Shown in pieces: positions 5,259 to 11,795 of a stretch of 11,795 bases of DNA. Each line of letters begins with the position of its first letter. Positions within the stretch are counted from its first letter, which is position 1. Under the pieces are notes generated by a model. The model was not told the origin of the DNA, searched no databases, and was given only the letters and a program-made list of their open reading frames with translations. Origin of the DNA: an uncultured Bacilli bacterium (lineage in GTDB: Bacteria > Bacillota_I > Bacilli_A > RF39 > UBA660); assembly GCA_947593275.1 (NCBI GenBank), contig CANQDN010000032.1, positions 1 through 11,795 of the forward strand, given 5' to 3'. A program made the position numbers and the translations under genes.

Positions 5259-6956
5259 ATGCATACAGAAGTTTTTAATAATATAGATACACTTATAAGT
5301 ATGGCTAATTCTTCTTTAAGTATTGATGAGATTAATACTGAGTTAATATCTTTAAATCGACAAATAAAAAATAAAAGAAATGAGATAGAAGACTTAAAGA
5401 GTTTAATGAATGATGCTCGCTATTTTAATGCTTCTAGTGAACTTGTAGATAAGAATATTGAGATAAGTCTTAAGAATAAAATTAGCAGATTAAATAGAAA
5501 GATTAAAGATATTAAAAGTACTTTGGAAGATATTAAAAGTCGGGAAAATAACCTTTATAAAGATATTAATACTTTAAAAGATAAGATAAGTGATAATAAG
5601 AAGTATATAGTTAATTTGGAGAAAAAAGCTCATAATGCAACATCTAATACTTACTATAAAGAATTATTAAGTAAAGAAGAGAAAAATGATTTAGAATTAA
5701 AGAAAGAATTAGGTCTTAAAGAAGAACAATATACAAATGTTTTAAAAGAGTTAGAGTTAACTAATCAAGCTAAAGAAGAATTAGAAGATAAGCTTAATAC
5801 AGAGAAAAATAGGCTTAATGATGTTTTAGATAATTTAAATAATCCCAATGCTTATATAGATGAAGATTTAAAGCATAGTGATGAAGAGAAGTTAGCGGAT
5901 TTAACTCAAGAATTAGAAAAATTAGAGAAGAGAAAAAGAGAAATAATTACAGACGCGAATATGGTTGGAGCAGATGCTAAAGAACTTATTTTAAATAATA
6001 ATATGACGGATGCTTTAAATAAAGTTAAAGAGTTAGTACAGATTGTTAAGAAAGTTCCTTATATGGATATATCTTCTTCAAATATTTTAGAGGAAGAATT
6101 AGAAAAGCGCGAAAATGAAAGAATGGAGTTATCAACTTTAATTGATAATAAGAGTTATGATGCAATAGATAATAATATAATAAATGCTCGGATTGATTTT
6201 ATTAAAAATACGAAAGAACAGAATGAAAAGAAAATAAATACTTATGAACAAGAAATAAAAGATATTGATCAATATATAAATGACATAGTTGGACCTAAAA
6301 TAGATGAGTTAGAGGATAATGTTTTGAAGCTTGAGAAGACTATTCATAGTTATAGAGAGATATTAGAAGATAAAAATAAGAGTGCAAGAACGAAAGCTAA
6401 TGTTGAGAATGCAATTCAAAAGAAAGATAAAGAGAAGAGTATTTTAAATGAGATATTAGATAATTATAAGACTAATTTATTAGATAATATTGAAAGAACT
6501 AATGCTTTAGATGTTTTAATAACGGATTTAAAAGGGGAAAATGATAATTTAGATAAAGAAGTTAATAAATTAAATAAATTATCGATGTTTGATTTGAAGA
6601 CTAAAGATTTAGTAGAAGAAGAGGAAGATAAAAATAAATTAAAAGAAATAAATGAAGAAATAAAAGCAATTAAGAATAGTCAGAAGTTTGATAAAACTCC
6701 GGATGAGATATTTGATGAAATTGATATGTATTTGGGAACTTTTATTAAAGAAGAATTAAAAAAAGAAGAAGAAAATAAAGAAAAAGAAAAGGAAATTATA
6801 AAAGAAGAACAAGAAAAAGAAAGTGAAGAAGTATTAGAGGGGCCAAAATTAGATATTGATAGTTTAAATAATGAGGTTTTAAAAGAAGATGAACCTAAGG
6901 AAAGGCTAAAAGTAGTTCAAGTAATTCCCGTTTCAAATACAGTTGGAGGTAAATAA
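5259..6956 (+). CDS. Long cytoplasmic coiled-coil protein of unknown function
   Basis: The product is 565 residues from ATG 5259. I prefer this over the in-frame GTG at 5247 because AGGTGG (5245-5250) sits 8 nt before the ATG and would overlap the GTG. No signal peptide, membrane segment or Walker A/B motif is seen, so it is not an intact SMC or RecN ATPase. Nearly the whole length is heptad-like, charged helix rich in K, E, N, L and I. An acidic low-complexity hinge near residues 490-535 follows, and then a less charged tail with ERLKVVQVIPVSN near the C-terminus. That short hydrophobic end could be a docking peptide. It is translationally coupled to the small DUF1292-like gene. A structural or scaffold role is a guess; the family is not recognised. 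Confidence 0.8.
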   Translation: MHTEVFNNIDTLISMANSSLSIDEINTELISLNRQIKNKRNEIEDLKSLMNDARYFNASSELVDKNIEISLKNKISRLNRKIKDIKSTLEDIKSRENNLYKDINTLKDKISDNKKYIVNLEKKAHNATSNTYYKELLSKEEKNDLELKKELGLKEEQYTNVLKELELTNQAKEELEDKLNTEKNRLNDVLDNLNNPNAYIDEDLKHSDEEKLADLTQELEKLEKRKREIITDANMVGADAKELILNNNMTDALNKVKELVQIVKKVPYMDISSSNILEEELEKRENERMELSTLIDNKSYDAIDNNIINARIDFIKNTKEQNEKKINTYEQEIKDIDQYINDIVGPKIDELEDNVLKLEKTIHSYREILEDKNKSARTKANVENAIQKKDKEKSILNEILDNYKTNLLDNIERTNALDVLITDLKGENDNLDKEVNKLNKLSMFDLKTKDLVEEEEDKNKLKEINEEIKAIKNSQKFDKTPDEIFDEIDMYLGTFIKEELKKEEENKEKEKEIIKEEQEKESEEVLEGPKLDIDSLNNEVLKEDEPKERLKVVQVIPVSNTVGGK

Positions 6957-6957
6957 A

Positions 6958-7212
6958 ATGGGACTTAGTATTAATACAATAATTGTTTTAGAAAATAAAG
7001 AAGAGTATATTATTTTAAAAGAAGCAATGTATTATGGAAAGAAATATTTTTTAGCAATGGGTTTAAATGAAAATAGAGAAATTGATTCGAAGAAAGTAGT
7101 TATTTTAGAAGAATATATAAGTGGGAATGATACTTTTGTAAGTAAAGTTACCAAAAGAGAACTTATGACAGTATTAACAAGAATGTTTAAAGCTCAAGTA
7201 GAAACTCTCTAA
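6958..7212 (+). CDS. Small DUF1292-like protein
   Basis: The product is 84 residues. The pattern INTIIVLENKEEYIILKEAM, then KKYFLAMG, a run reaching VVILEEY, and a C-terminal helix with VTRMFKAQ-like residues (read here as LTRMFKAQVETL) resembles the DUF1292 (YrzB) fold, whose biochemical role is unknown. I chose ATG 6958 because GGAGG (6945-6949) is 8 nt upstream; the longer TTG frame at 6943 would start before its own SD. It starts 1 nt after the coiled-coil stop, so the two proteins are probably made together and may interact. The 3' end of the gene forms part of its own terminator. Confidence 0.75.
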   Translation: MGLSINTIIVLENKEEYIILKEAMYYGKKYFLAMGLNENREIDSKKVVILEEYISGNDTFVSKVTKRELMTVLTRMFKAQVETL

Positions 7213-7239
7213 ACTATATAGATTTCAGTTTCTTTTTTT
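7200..7239 (+). terminator. Terminator overlapping the end of the DUF1292-like gene
   Basis: AGAAACT (7200-7206) pairs with AGTTTCT (7227-7233). An inner TCTA/TAGA stem and a run of seven T follow the same fold. The stop codon at 7210-7212 lies inside the hairpin. Confidence 0.75.
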
Positions 7240-7241
7240 GA

Positions 7242-7247
7242 TATAAT
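7242..7247 (+). promoter_or_regulatory. -10 box of a probable cdaA promoter
   Basis: A perfect TATAAT lies 27 nt before the cdaA start and directly after the upstream terminator. No good -35 lies at the right distance (TAGATT would be the 17-nt candidate). Either the promoter is weak or cdaA is partly fed by read-through. Confidence 0.4.
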
Positions 7248-7273
7248 AAAAAAGCAAAAGGAAGAGTGAAGAT

Positions 7274-8089
7274 ATGACATTAAGTATGATATGGGAAATC
7301 ATCACTAAAATTATAGATATTGGTGTTGTTTGGCTTGTATTTTATTTTATATTAAAAAATATTAAGAATAATATTAAGATGGTTTTAATATTTAAAGGAG
7401 TTATTTTAGTATTATTAATTAAATTATTAAGTGATTTATTAAATCTTTATACTGTAGGTATTATATTACAATATTGTTTAAATTGGGGACCTTTAGCCAT
7501 CATTGTTATATTTCAGCCAGAGATTAGAAGTGTTCTTGAATCAATTGGAAGAACACAGTTACTGGGAAGACATAAAATACTTACGATTGATGAAAGAGAA
7601 AAAGTTGTTTATGAGATAATGCGCGCAATAGAATATTTTAAGAGAAATAGAATTGGGGCTTTAATTGTTATTGAAAGAGAAATATCTTTACAAGAATATA
7701 TAGAGCCAGCGAGTAAAATATATGCTGATTTATCCAGTGATTTATTAGAGTCAATCTTTTTCCCTAATGGACCTTTACATGATGGAGGAGTAATAATTCA
7801 AGGGGATAGGATAACTGCAGCTAGAGCAGTCTTTAAAACAAGTATGAGTGGGTCTATTAATAAGAGACTTGGGACACGGCATAGAGCAGCTTTAGGTATT
7901 GCTGAGGAAAGTGATGCGATTGCTCTTGTTGTTTCTGAAGAAAATGGACGTTTAAGCATTGCTTGTGATGGAGATATAAATTATAATTTAACTTTAGATG
8001 AATTTAGAATGCTTTTAATTGATGCTTTAAATCCTCGACCTGAAGTATTCTATGAAGCTGATGATAAAGATAGCGTAGGTGAAGAGTAA
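7274..8089 (+). CDS. cdaA: Diadenylate cyclase CdaA
   Basis: CdaA makes the second messenger cyclic di-AMP from two ATP at the membrane; c-di-AMP controls potassium and osmolyte transport and wall homeostasis in Bacillota. Three hydrophobic segments (about residues 12-30, 36-56, 60-80) precede the DAC domain at about 100-255. Hallmarks present are GALIVIERE (128-136), the catalytic LHDGG (D170) and GTRHRAA (200-206). The usual DGA motif reads DGG here (G172), with the catalytic Asp kept. At 271 residues it has the family's usual length. AAAAGGAAGAG precedes the ATG. The stop shares one base with the next start, as in the conserved cdaA-cdaR pair. The function is well supported. Confidence 0.95.
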   Translation: MTLSMIWEIITKIIDIGVVWLVFYFILKNIKNNIKMVLIFKGVILVLLIKLLSDLLNLYTVGIILQYCLNWGPLAIIVIFQPEIRSVLESIGRTQLLGRHKILTIDEREKVVYEIMRAIEYFKRNRIGALIVIEREISLQEYIEPASKIYADLSSDLLESIFFPNGPLHDGGVIIQGDRITAARAVFKTSMSGSINKRLGTRHRAALGIAEESDAIALVVSEENGRLSIACDGDINYNLTLDEFRMLLIDALNPRPEVFYEADDKDSVGEE

Positions 8090-9462
8090 TGATGAGCATT
8101 ATTAAGTTTATTAAAAAAATATTTTTAGCAATATATCGAGTTATTGATAGATTAATTGTAACTCCTATAAGTAGATTAATATTTGGGATAAGTGAATATT
8201 TAAAATCCCATAATCTTAAATTAGATTATATTATTAGTCGACCTAATTTTATTATATATGTTTCTTTAGTTTTAGCGGTTGTTATGTTTTTATTAATTGA
8301 TTCGCAAGTTATAGCGTTAGTAGAATCAGAAGCAGAAGTTATTACAAATGTGCCGGTTAAAGCTAATTATAATGAAGAAGCTTATGTAGTTGAGGGAATA
8401 CCTGAAGTTGTAGATGTTGTATTAATTGGAAGAAAAAGTGATATATATTTAGCTAAACAATTGGGTACTAATACAGTTATATTAGATTTATCAGATTATA
8501 AAGCTAGAGATTCAGCTTATAAAGTGTATCTTACTTATACTAAATCAATAAATAGAATTAATTATAAACTTGATCCTTCTTATGTATCGGTAACTATAAA
8601 AGAAAAAGTAAGTGTTACAAGAACTATTGATTATGATTTAGTTAATGTCGATTATTTGAATGATAGATTAAGTGTAGAGAATGTAGAATTATCAAGGAGT
8701 GAAGTAGTTGTTAAGGGTAGTGAAGAAGCCTTAAATAATATTGCTACTGTTAAAGCATTAATAGATTTAAGAGATAATACTCTTAATAATGCAGGTACTT
8801 ATGATATAGATAATATTCCACTTCTGGCTTATGATAGTAAAGGAAATATTATTAAAGATATAGAGATAGTACCATTAAGTTTAACAGCTTCGATAACGCT
8901 TGATACATATTCTAAGAATGTTCCAATTGAAGTATTAACAACCGGTAATTTAGTAACTGGAAAAGCTATTGCGTCTATTTTAATTAATAATAGTAATACT
9001 CATTCAGTATCTATTTATGGAGAACAAGAAACTATTAGTGGTATTACAAGTGTTCCGGTTACAATTAATGTTAATGGAGAAGGATCTAATGGTACTAAAT
9101 CATATAATGTAACAATAAATAAACCGACAGGTGTTAGATCTATAAGTGAGACGAAAGCTAATATTACAGTGACATTTGGTGATGAAAAACAAAAAGAAGT
9201 TAATATTTCAAATGTTACAGCGATTAATAAAGCTAGTGGATTAGAGGCTAATATTGTGGGTACAGATAGTATTAGTGTTATAGTTAAGGGTGTTCAATCA
9301 GTTATAGATAATGTAAGTGATGCTAGTATTAAAGCTTATGTTGATTTAACTAATTATACAACACCAGGGGAATATGATGTACCTGTTAAGGTGGAAAATA
9401 ATGATCCTAAGTTAAACTTTGTTGTATCATCAACAGTTAAAGTTAAAATTGTAAATAGTTAA
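8089..9462 (+). CDS. cdaR: CdaR, YbbR-domain regulator of CdaA
   Basis: CdaR is a membrane-anchored extracellular protein that binds CdaA and modulates its activity. One membrane span (about residues 54-71) is followed by four repeated YbbR domains (roughly 84-172, 176-272, 275-363, 368-456), as in B. subtilis CdaR. Repeat signatures include VVVKGSEEALNNIATVKALI and VIVKGVQSVIDNVSDASIKA. About 50 residues precede the span, an amphipathic and partly hydrophobic stretch that B. subtilis CdaR lacks. Adjacent ATGs at 8089 and 8092 both fit; the first overlaps the cdaA stop as TAATG, so translation is coupled. A terminator follows, and glmM, the usual third gene, is absent. Confidence 0.9.
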   Translation: MMSIIKFIKKIFLAIYRVIDRLIVTPISRLIFGISEYLKSHNLKLDYIISRPNFIIYVSLVLAVVMFLLIDSQVIALVESEAEVITNVPVKANYNEEAYVVEGIPEVVDVVLIGRKSDIYLAKQLGTNTVILDLSDYKARDSAYKVYLTYTKSINRINYKLDPSYVSVTIKEKVSVTRTIDYDLVNVDYLNDRLSVENVELSRSEVVVKGSEEALNNIATVKALIDLRDNTLNNAGTYDIDNIPLLAYDSKGNIIKDIEIVPLSLTASITLDTYSKNVPIEVLTTGNLVTGKAIASILINNSNTHSVSIYGEQETISGITSVPVTINVNGEGSNGTKSYNVTINKPTGVRSISETKANITVTFGDEKQKEVNISNVTAINKASGLEANIVGTDSISVIVKGVQSVIDNVSDASIKAYVDLTNYTTPGEYDVPVKVENNDPKLNFVVSSTVKVKIVNS

Positions 9463-9471
9463 ATTAAAAAT

Positions 9472-9499
9472 AGTAGTTAACTTGGGTTAGCTACTTTTT
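9472..9499 (+). terminator. Terminator of cdaA-cdaR
   Basis: A 10-bp stem AGTAGTTAAC/GTTAGCTACT (one T-G pair) with a TTGG loop is followed by TTTTT. It resembles the terminator at 3544-3569 in its outer AGTAG/CTACT pairs. Confidence 0.85.
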
Positions 9500-9501
9500 A
9501 C

Positions 9502-9529
9502 TTGCAATTTGTTTAAAATTTGTTATAAT
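9502..9529 (+). promoter_or_regulatory. Promoter of a candidate small RNA
   Basis: TTGCAA (9502-9507), a 16-nt spacer and a perfect TATAAT (9524-9529), placed right after the cdaR terminator. No coding frame follows; the next gene is on the other strand. Confidence 0.6.
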
Positions 9530-9535
9530 AAAGAT

Positions 9536-9639
9536 GTAGAGTGTTTGTTCATAACATCTGCTTTTTGAGAATATAGACGTTAGCGTTTGGGTTATTATTG
9601 TTATAGACATTAATAATTACAAGCGTTGACTCTTTTTTT
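9536..9639 (+). ncRNA. Candidate ~104-nt structured RNA
   Basis: A strong promoter opens the segment and a helix plus T-run closes it. AGAGT-GTTTGT (9538-9548) pairs with ACAAGC-GTTG-ACTCT (9619-9633, four-base bulge), followed by seven T. Inside, GTTATTATTG and a matching arm ending at 9620 form a second hairpin. An alternative pairing AGATGT/ACATCT (9532-9559) followed by GCTTTTT looks like an attenuator. I recognise none of 6S, SRP, tmRNA, RNase P, ydaO or preQ1 signatures. A free-standing small RNA, or the 3' region of the facing HTH gene, are the options. Confidence 0.45.
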
Positions 9640-9657
9640 GTTTCTAAGAAATATAGA

Positions 9658-10110
9658 TTATTTGAGATATTTAGGGGAATCAGTTTTACCTAACAAGTAA
9701 TCAGCGGATATATTGTATTTTTTACAGATCATAAATAAAAAGGGAAGGCCAATTAAACTTTTGCCGGATTCATATATGCTCCATGTTGGTTGATCAATAT
9801 GGAGAAAGTTCGCTATTTGTAATTGGGTTAGATTTATTTCTTTTCTAAAACTTTTAATACGCAGGCTTACTTTTTTCATGTCTAAATTATTATTACTGCT
9901 ATATTTTTTGCTTTCATTGAATCCTAAAATATAATCTAAAGATACATCAAAGTAATTGCATACTGTGATTAAGTGTTTAAGAGGGATGGTTTGTTTTTCT
10001 TTTTCGTATCTACTATATAAACTGTCACTAACATTAATTATTTTTCCCATTTCGACAAAAGTCAAGCCAAGTCTTTCTCTTAATTCTTTTAATTTTAATC
10101 CATAATTCAT
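9658..10110 (-). CDS. Tandem-HTH XRE-family transcription regulator
   Basis: The 150-residue protein holds two Cro/C1-type helix-turn-helix units in series. Residues about 3-63 (LKELRERLGLTFVEMGKIIN, then SLYSRYEKEKQTIPLKHL) end in VSLDYILG. Residues about 78-145 (IKSFRKEINLTQLQIANFLH, then YESGKSL) end in ISADYLLG. Both carry the typical XRE helix 5 'DYLLG' ending. No ligand-binding or peptidase domain is present, so DNA binding is probably its whole job. It faces away from the surface-protein gene across a 160-bp region with promoters for both, which suggests it represses itself and its neighbour. GGTGA lies 7 nt before the ATG. Double-HTH proteins like this are common in accessory and mobile regions. 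Confidence 0.87.
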   Translation of the reverse strand: MNYGLKLKELRERLGLTFVEMGKIINVSDSLYSRYEKEKQTIPLKHLITVCNYFDVSLDYILGFNESKKYSSNNNLDMKKVSLRIKSFRKEINLTQLQIANFLHIDQPTWSIYESGKSLIGLPFLFMICKKYNISADYLLGKTDSPKYLK

Positions 10111-10122
10111 TTCTAGTTCACC

Positions 10123-10152
10123 AGTATAATTTTCTCATAAACATATAGTCAA
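10123..10152 (-). promoter_or_regulatory. Probable promoter of the HTH regulator
   Basis: On the minus strand, TTGACT (10152-10147), an 18-nt spacer and TATACT (10128-10123). A start near 10116 would leave only about 6 nt before the ATG and lose the GGTGA ribosome site, so the message may be nearly leaderless, or the true start lies upstream. Confidence 0.45.
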
Positions 10153-10186
10153 AAACAAAAATTCCGAATAAATATCTATATTTTTC

Positions 10187-10215
10187 TTGACATTTGACAT
10201 TTGCTAAACTATAAT
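10187..10215 (+). promoter_or_regulatory. Perfect-consensus promoter of the surface protein, with repeated TTGACAT
   Basis: TTGACA (10187-10192), a 17-nt spacer and TATAAT (10210-10215) match sigma-A consensus exactly. TTGACAT is repeated at once (10187-10193 and 10194-10200), and TTGACT recurs inverted at 10152-10147 in the divergent promoter. These TTGAC elements are candidate sites for the HTH regulator. A promoter this strong usually needs repression. Confidence 0.75.
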
Positions 10216-10270
10216 TTTAGTATAAGTTAGAAAATCTTAATAGATTTGAGAAAGGGAAAGAGAGAAAGCA

Positions 10271-11728
10271 ATGAAGTTAAATAAAATATTAGTAGTGGGA
10301 GTAGTTGGTTTTCTTTTAGTTTGTTTGTTTACATTTAAGAAAGATAAAGAAAGAGAAGAATATGTATTAAAGGATAGAATAGAAGTAAATGATAGTTATA
10401 ATAGTATAGCGATGTATCAAGTAGATGGAGAAGAAGAAAAGAAAATAACTGAAATGCCTGAAGGAAATTATACAATAGATACACAAAGAAGTTATTGCGT
10501 TTTAAAAGGTGAAAAAGAACATGATAAAGAAGCTATATTAAAAACAAATGAAAACGGAGAGCATATTATAAGTAATTTAGCACCTGAAGAAAGATGTTTT
10601 GTATGGTTTAATAAAATAATAAAAGCAGGAGATACAATAATTGATAATTCTAGTGTTATAGGAGATGAGGCACATTTTGATAAAACATCATGTGTGACAG
10701 GTTGTGATGTTCAAGAAAATGGGTTGTATAAAGCTAAAGATGACTTTGGAGAAAGTTATTACTTTAGAGGGTCTGTAAGTGATAACTGGGTTAAGTTTGG
10801 AAAAACTACATCAACAAGCAGTGGTGAAGATATATGGTGGAGAATTATTCGAATAAATGGTGATGGAAGTATAAGACTTATTTATGCCGGAACTGGAGAA
10901 ACTGCAGAAAATTTAACACCATCAGATGAAACTAATAAAGGATATGTAGGAAGTTCCAATAGTCAAATAAATAATAATGCAACTACAGTATGGGCAGTTG
11001 ATAATAAAACATATAATAATAACATGTATGTAGGATATGAATGGATTTCCGGTAAAATGCATGGCTATGGATCGGGTTCAATACAAAGTATGGTATTGCA
11101 AAATTTAAATACATGGTTTGAAACAAATTTAAGTGATGAATTTGCTAATGGAGAAGGACAAATAGATATAGAATCAATATTCTGTAATGATCGAAGTGGA
11201 GCAACTGGTAGCGGTGCTACTTGGTCTGAAGATATGGAAGATAGTGGTGGAATTGGAAGCAATGATACTTATTATGGGGCACATAAAAGATTAGTAAACA
11301 AACAAAATCCAACATTAAAATGTAGCACAAATTATACAAATTCAAGTAATCCAAATGGAGTAATAAATAAAACAGCAGATAGTTTCACATATACAGGAGC
11401 AAAAACTGGAACCAAAAGTTTAGAATATCCAGTAGGCCTTATAACTGCTGATGAAGTAGTTTATGCAGGAGGATTATCAGGATACGATAATAAAGGATAT
11501 TGGTTATATACTGGCAAAAGTTATTGGACTATGTCCCCATGTCAAATACGAGATGGTGCAGCTTATATATTTCTCTTGGATTTGGATGGTAGACTTTCTA
11601 CTTCTTTTGTTCATGCATCTAGTCGGTTGCGTCCAGTTATAAACTTGAAAGCCGATACTAAATTTTATTTTGATCATGCAGATAAACCTAAGGGAACATC
11701 TGATAATCCTTATATAGTATCTAACTAA
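10271..11728 (+). CDS. Membrane-anchored surface protein with a variable-looking C-terminal domain
   Basis: The 485-residue protein starts with a signal-anchor (hydrophobic residues about 6-22); the LLVC there is not a good lipobox because Val precedes Cys. A small domain with paired Cys (C76, C109) follows at about 40-115, then a linker with C141 and C145. The long domain from about 150 to 485 is rich in Asn, Gly, Ser, Thr and aromatic residues. It ends with YWTMSP (418-423), DLDGRL (437-442), RLRPVINLKADT (452-463) and a DNPY tail. That C-terminal pattern recalls large families of surface proteins in uncultured gut Bacillota with a DUF6273/FGE-like fold; this is from memory. Codons 434-454 have only 8 A in 63 bases, while 11281-11340 is 35 of 60. 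A weak purine-rich SD precedes the ATG, behind a perfect promoter. Function unknown; adhesion or ligand binding is a guess. Confidence 0.8.
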   Translation: MKLNKILVVGVVGFLLVCLFTFKKDKEREEYVLKDRIEVNDSYNSIAMYQVDGEEEKKITEMPEGNYTIDTQRSYCVLKGEKEHDKEAILKTNENGEHIISNLAPEERCFVWFNKIIKAGDTIIDNSSVIGDEAHFDKTSCVTGCDVQENGLYKAKDDFGESYYFRGSVSDNWVKFGKTTSTSSGEDIWWRIIRINGDGSIRLIYAGTGETAENLTPSDETNKGYVGSSNSQINNNATTVWAVDNKTYNNNMYVGYEWISGKMHGYGSGSIQSMVLQNLNTWFETNLSDEFANGEGQIDIESIFCNDRSGATGSGATWSEDMEDSGGIGSNDTYYGAHKRLVNKQNPTLKCSTNYTNSSNPNGVINKTADSFTYTGAKTGTKSLEYPVGLITADEVVYAGGLSGYDNKGYWLYTGKSYWTMSPCQIRDGAAYIFLLDLDGRLSTSFVHASSRLRPVINLKADTKFYFDHADKPKGTSDNPYIVSN

Positions 11729-11730
11729 TC

Positions 11731-11770
11731 TCTTGCTCATGACGCTTTCTAACTATATTCATGGGCAAGA
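11731..11770. repeat. 12-bp hairpin just after the surface-protein gene
   Basis: TCTTGCTCATGA (11731-11742) pairs with TCATGGGCAAGA (11759-11770), with one T-G pair and a 16-nt loop. It begins 3 nt after the stop. Only a weak AATAGTTTTC follows, so it is a poor terminator. It could be an inefficient terminator, an mRNA 3' stabiliser, or the hairpin that often follows the variable region in a diversity-generating retroelement. The rest of the window (11771-11795) shows nothing more. Confidence 0.6.
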
Positions 11771-11795
11771 ATAGTTTTCATTGCAAGGAAATACT

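Noticed and set aside
5259..6956. SMC/RecN-type ATPase
   Set aside because: No Walker A, Walker B or signature motif is present despite the coiled coil.
6943..6957. TTG start for the DUF1292-like protein
   Set aside because: The GGAGG ribosome site lies after this TTG and 8 nt before ATG 6958.
9536..9639. 6S RNA, SRP RNA or a ydaO-type c-di-AMP riboswitch
   Set aside because: It is far too short for 6S, lacks the SRP GGAAG-type apical motif, and shows no ydaO core; the facing gene is also on the other strand.
10271..10330. Lipoprotein signal in the surface protein
   Set aside because: Val, not Gly/Ala/Ser, precedes the Cys in LLVC, so a signal-anchor is more likely.
11065..11740. Open frames on the minus strand inside the surface-protein gene
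   Set aside because: They lie antisense to a well-supported gene, have no ribosome site or promoter, and encode no recognisable protein.
1..11795. CRISPR array or insertion sequence
   Set aside because: No regularly spaced repeats and no transposase-like frame were seen.

Overview
The window is very AT-rich DNA with low-GC Gram-positive character. Good SD sequences, sigma-A-like promoters, an LTA-synthase-type enzyme, a cotJ spore-coat operon and the cdaA-cdaR c-di-AMP pair all point to Bacillota. UGA is a real stop (it ends the first complete gene in an ATGA overlap), so the mycoplasma code is excluded. An endospore-forming lineage of Bacilli-like gut bacteria (RF39 or Erysipelotrichia type) fits best, but the species cannot be named from the sequence.

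Layout. 1-275: on the minus strand, the first codons of a gene leaving the window, and a tRNA-Gly(GCC) with its own promoter and terminator. 283-3569: a three-gene operon with an LtaS-like phosphoglycerol transferase, a single-pass membrane protein of unknown function and a short membrane protein with a lysine-rich tail. 3570-4110: a compact intergenic locus that looks like a type I toxin-antitoxin module. It encodes a 29-residue hydrophobic peptide and a predicted ~68-nt RNA converging from the other strand. Both predicted RNAs start with the same 9-mer because the module is bounded by nested inverted repeats. 4111-5191: a fused CotJA-CotJB protein and CotJC (manganese-catalase family), probably made in the mother cell. 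5194-7239: a 565-residue coiled-coil protein coupled to a small DUF1292-like protein. 7242-9499: cdaA and cdaR (YbbR), which make c-di-AMP and control its synthesis; no glmM follows. 9502-9639: a candidate structured RNA with its own promoter and terminator. 9658-10110: a tandem-HTH XRE regulator on the minus strand. 10271-11770: divergent from it, a membrane-anchored surface protein driven by a perfect-consensus promoter and followed by a 12-bp hairpin.

Most of the window is envelope, second-messenger and spore housekeeping. The two accessory-looking parts are the type I TA candidate at 3718-4033 and the surface-protein locus at 9658-11795. Near its C-terminus the surface gene has a sharply adenine-depleted stretch with unusual codons just before a conserved RLRPVINL motif. 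That is what the variable region of a diversity-generating retroelement would look like, but no reverse transcriptase or template repeat is visible here.
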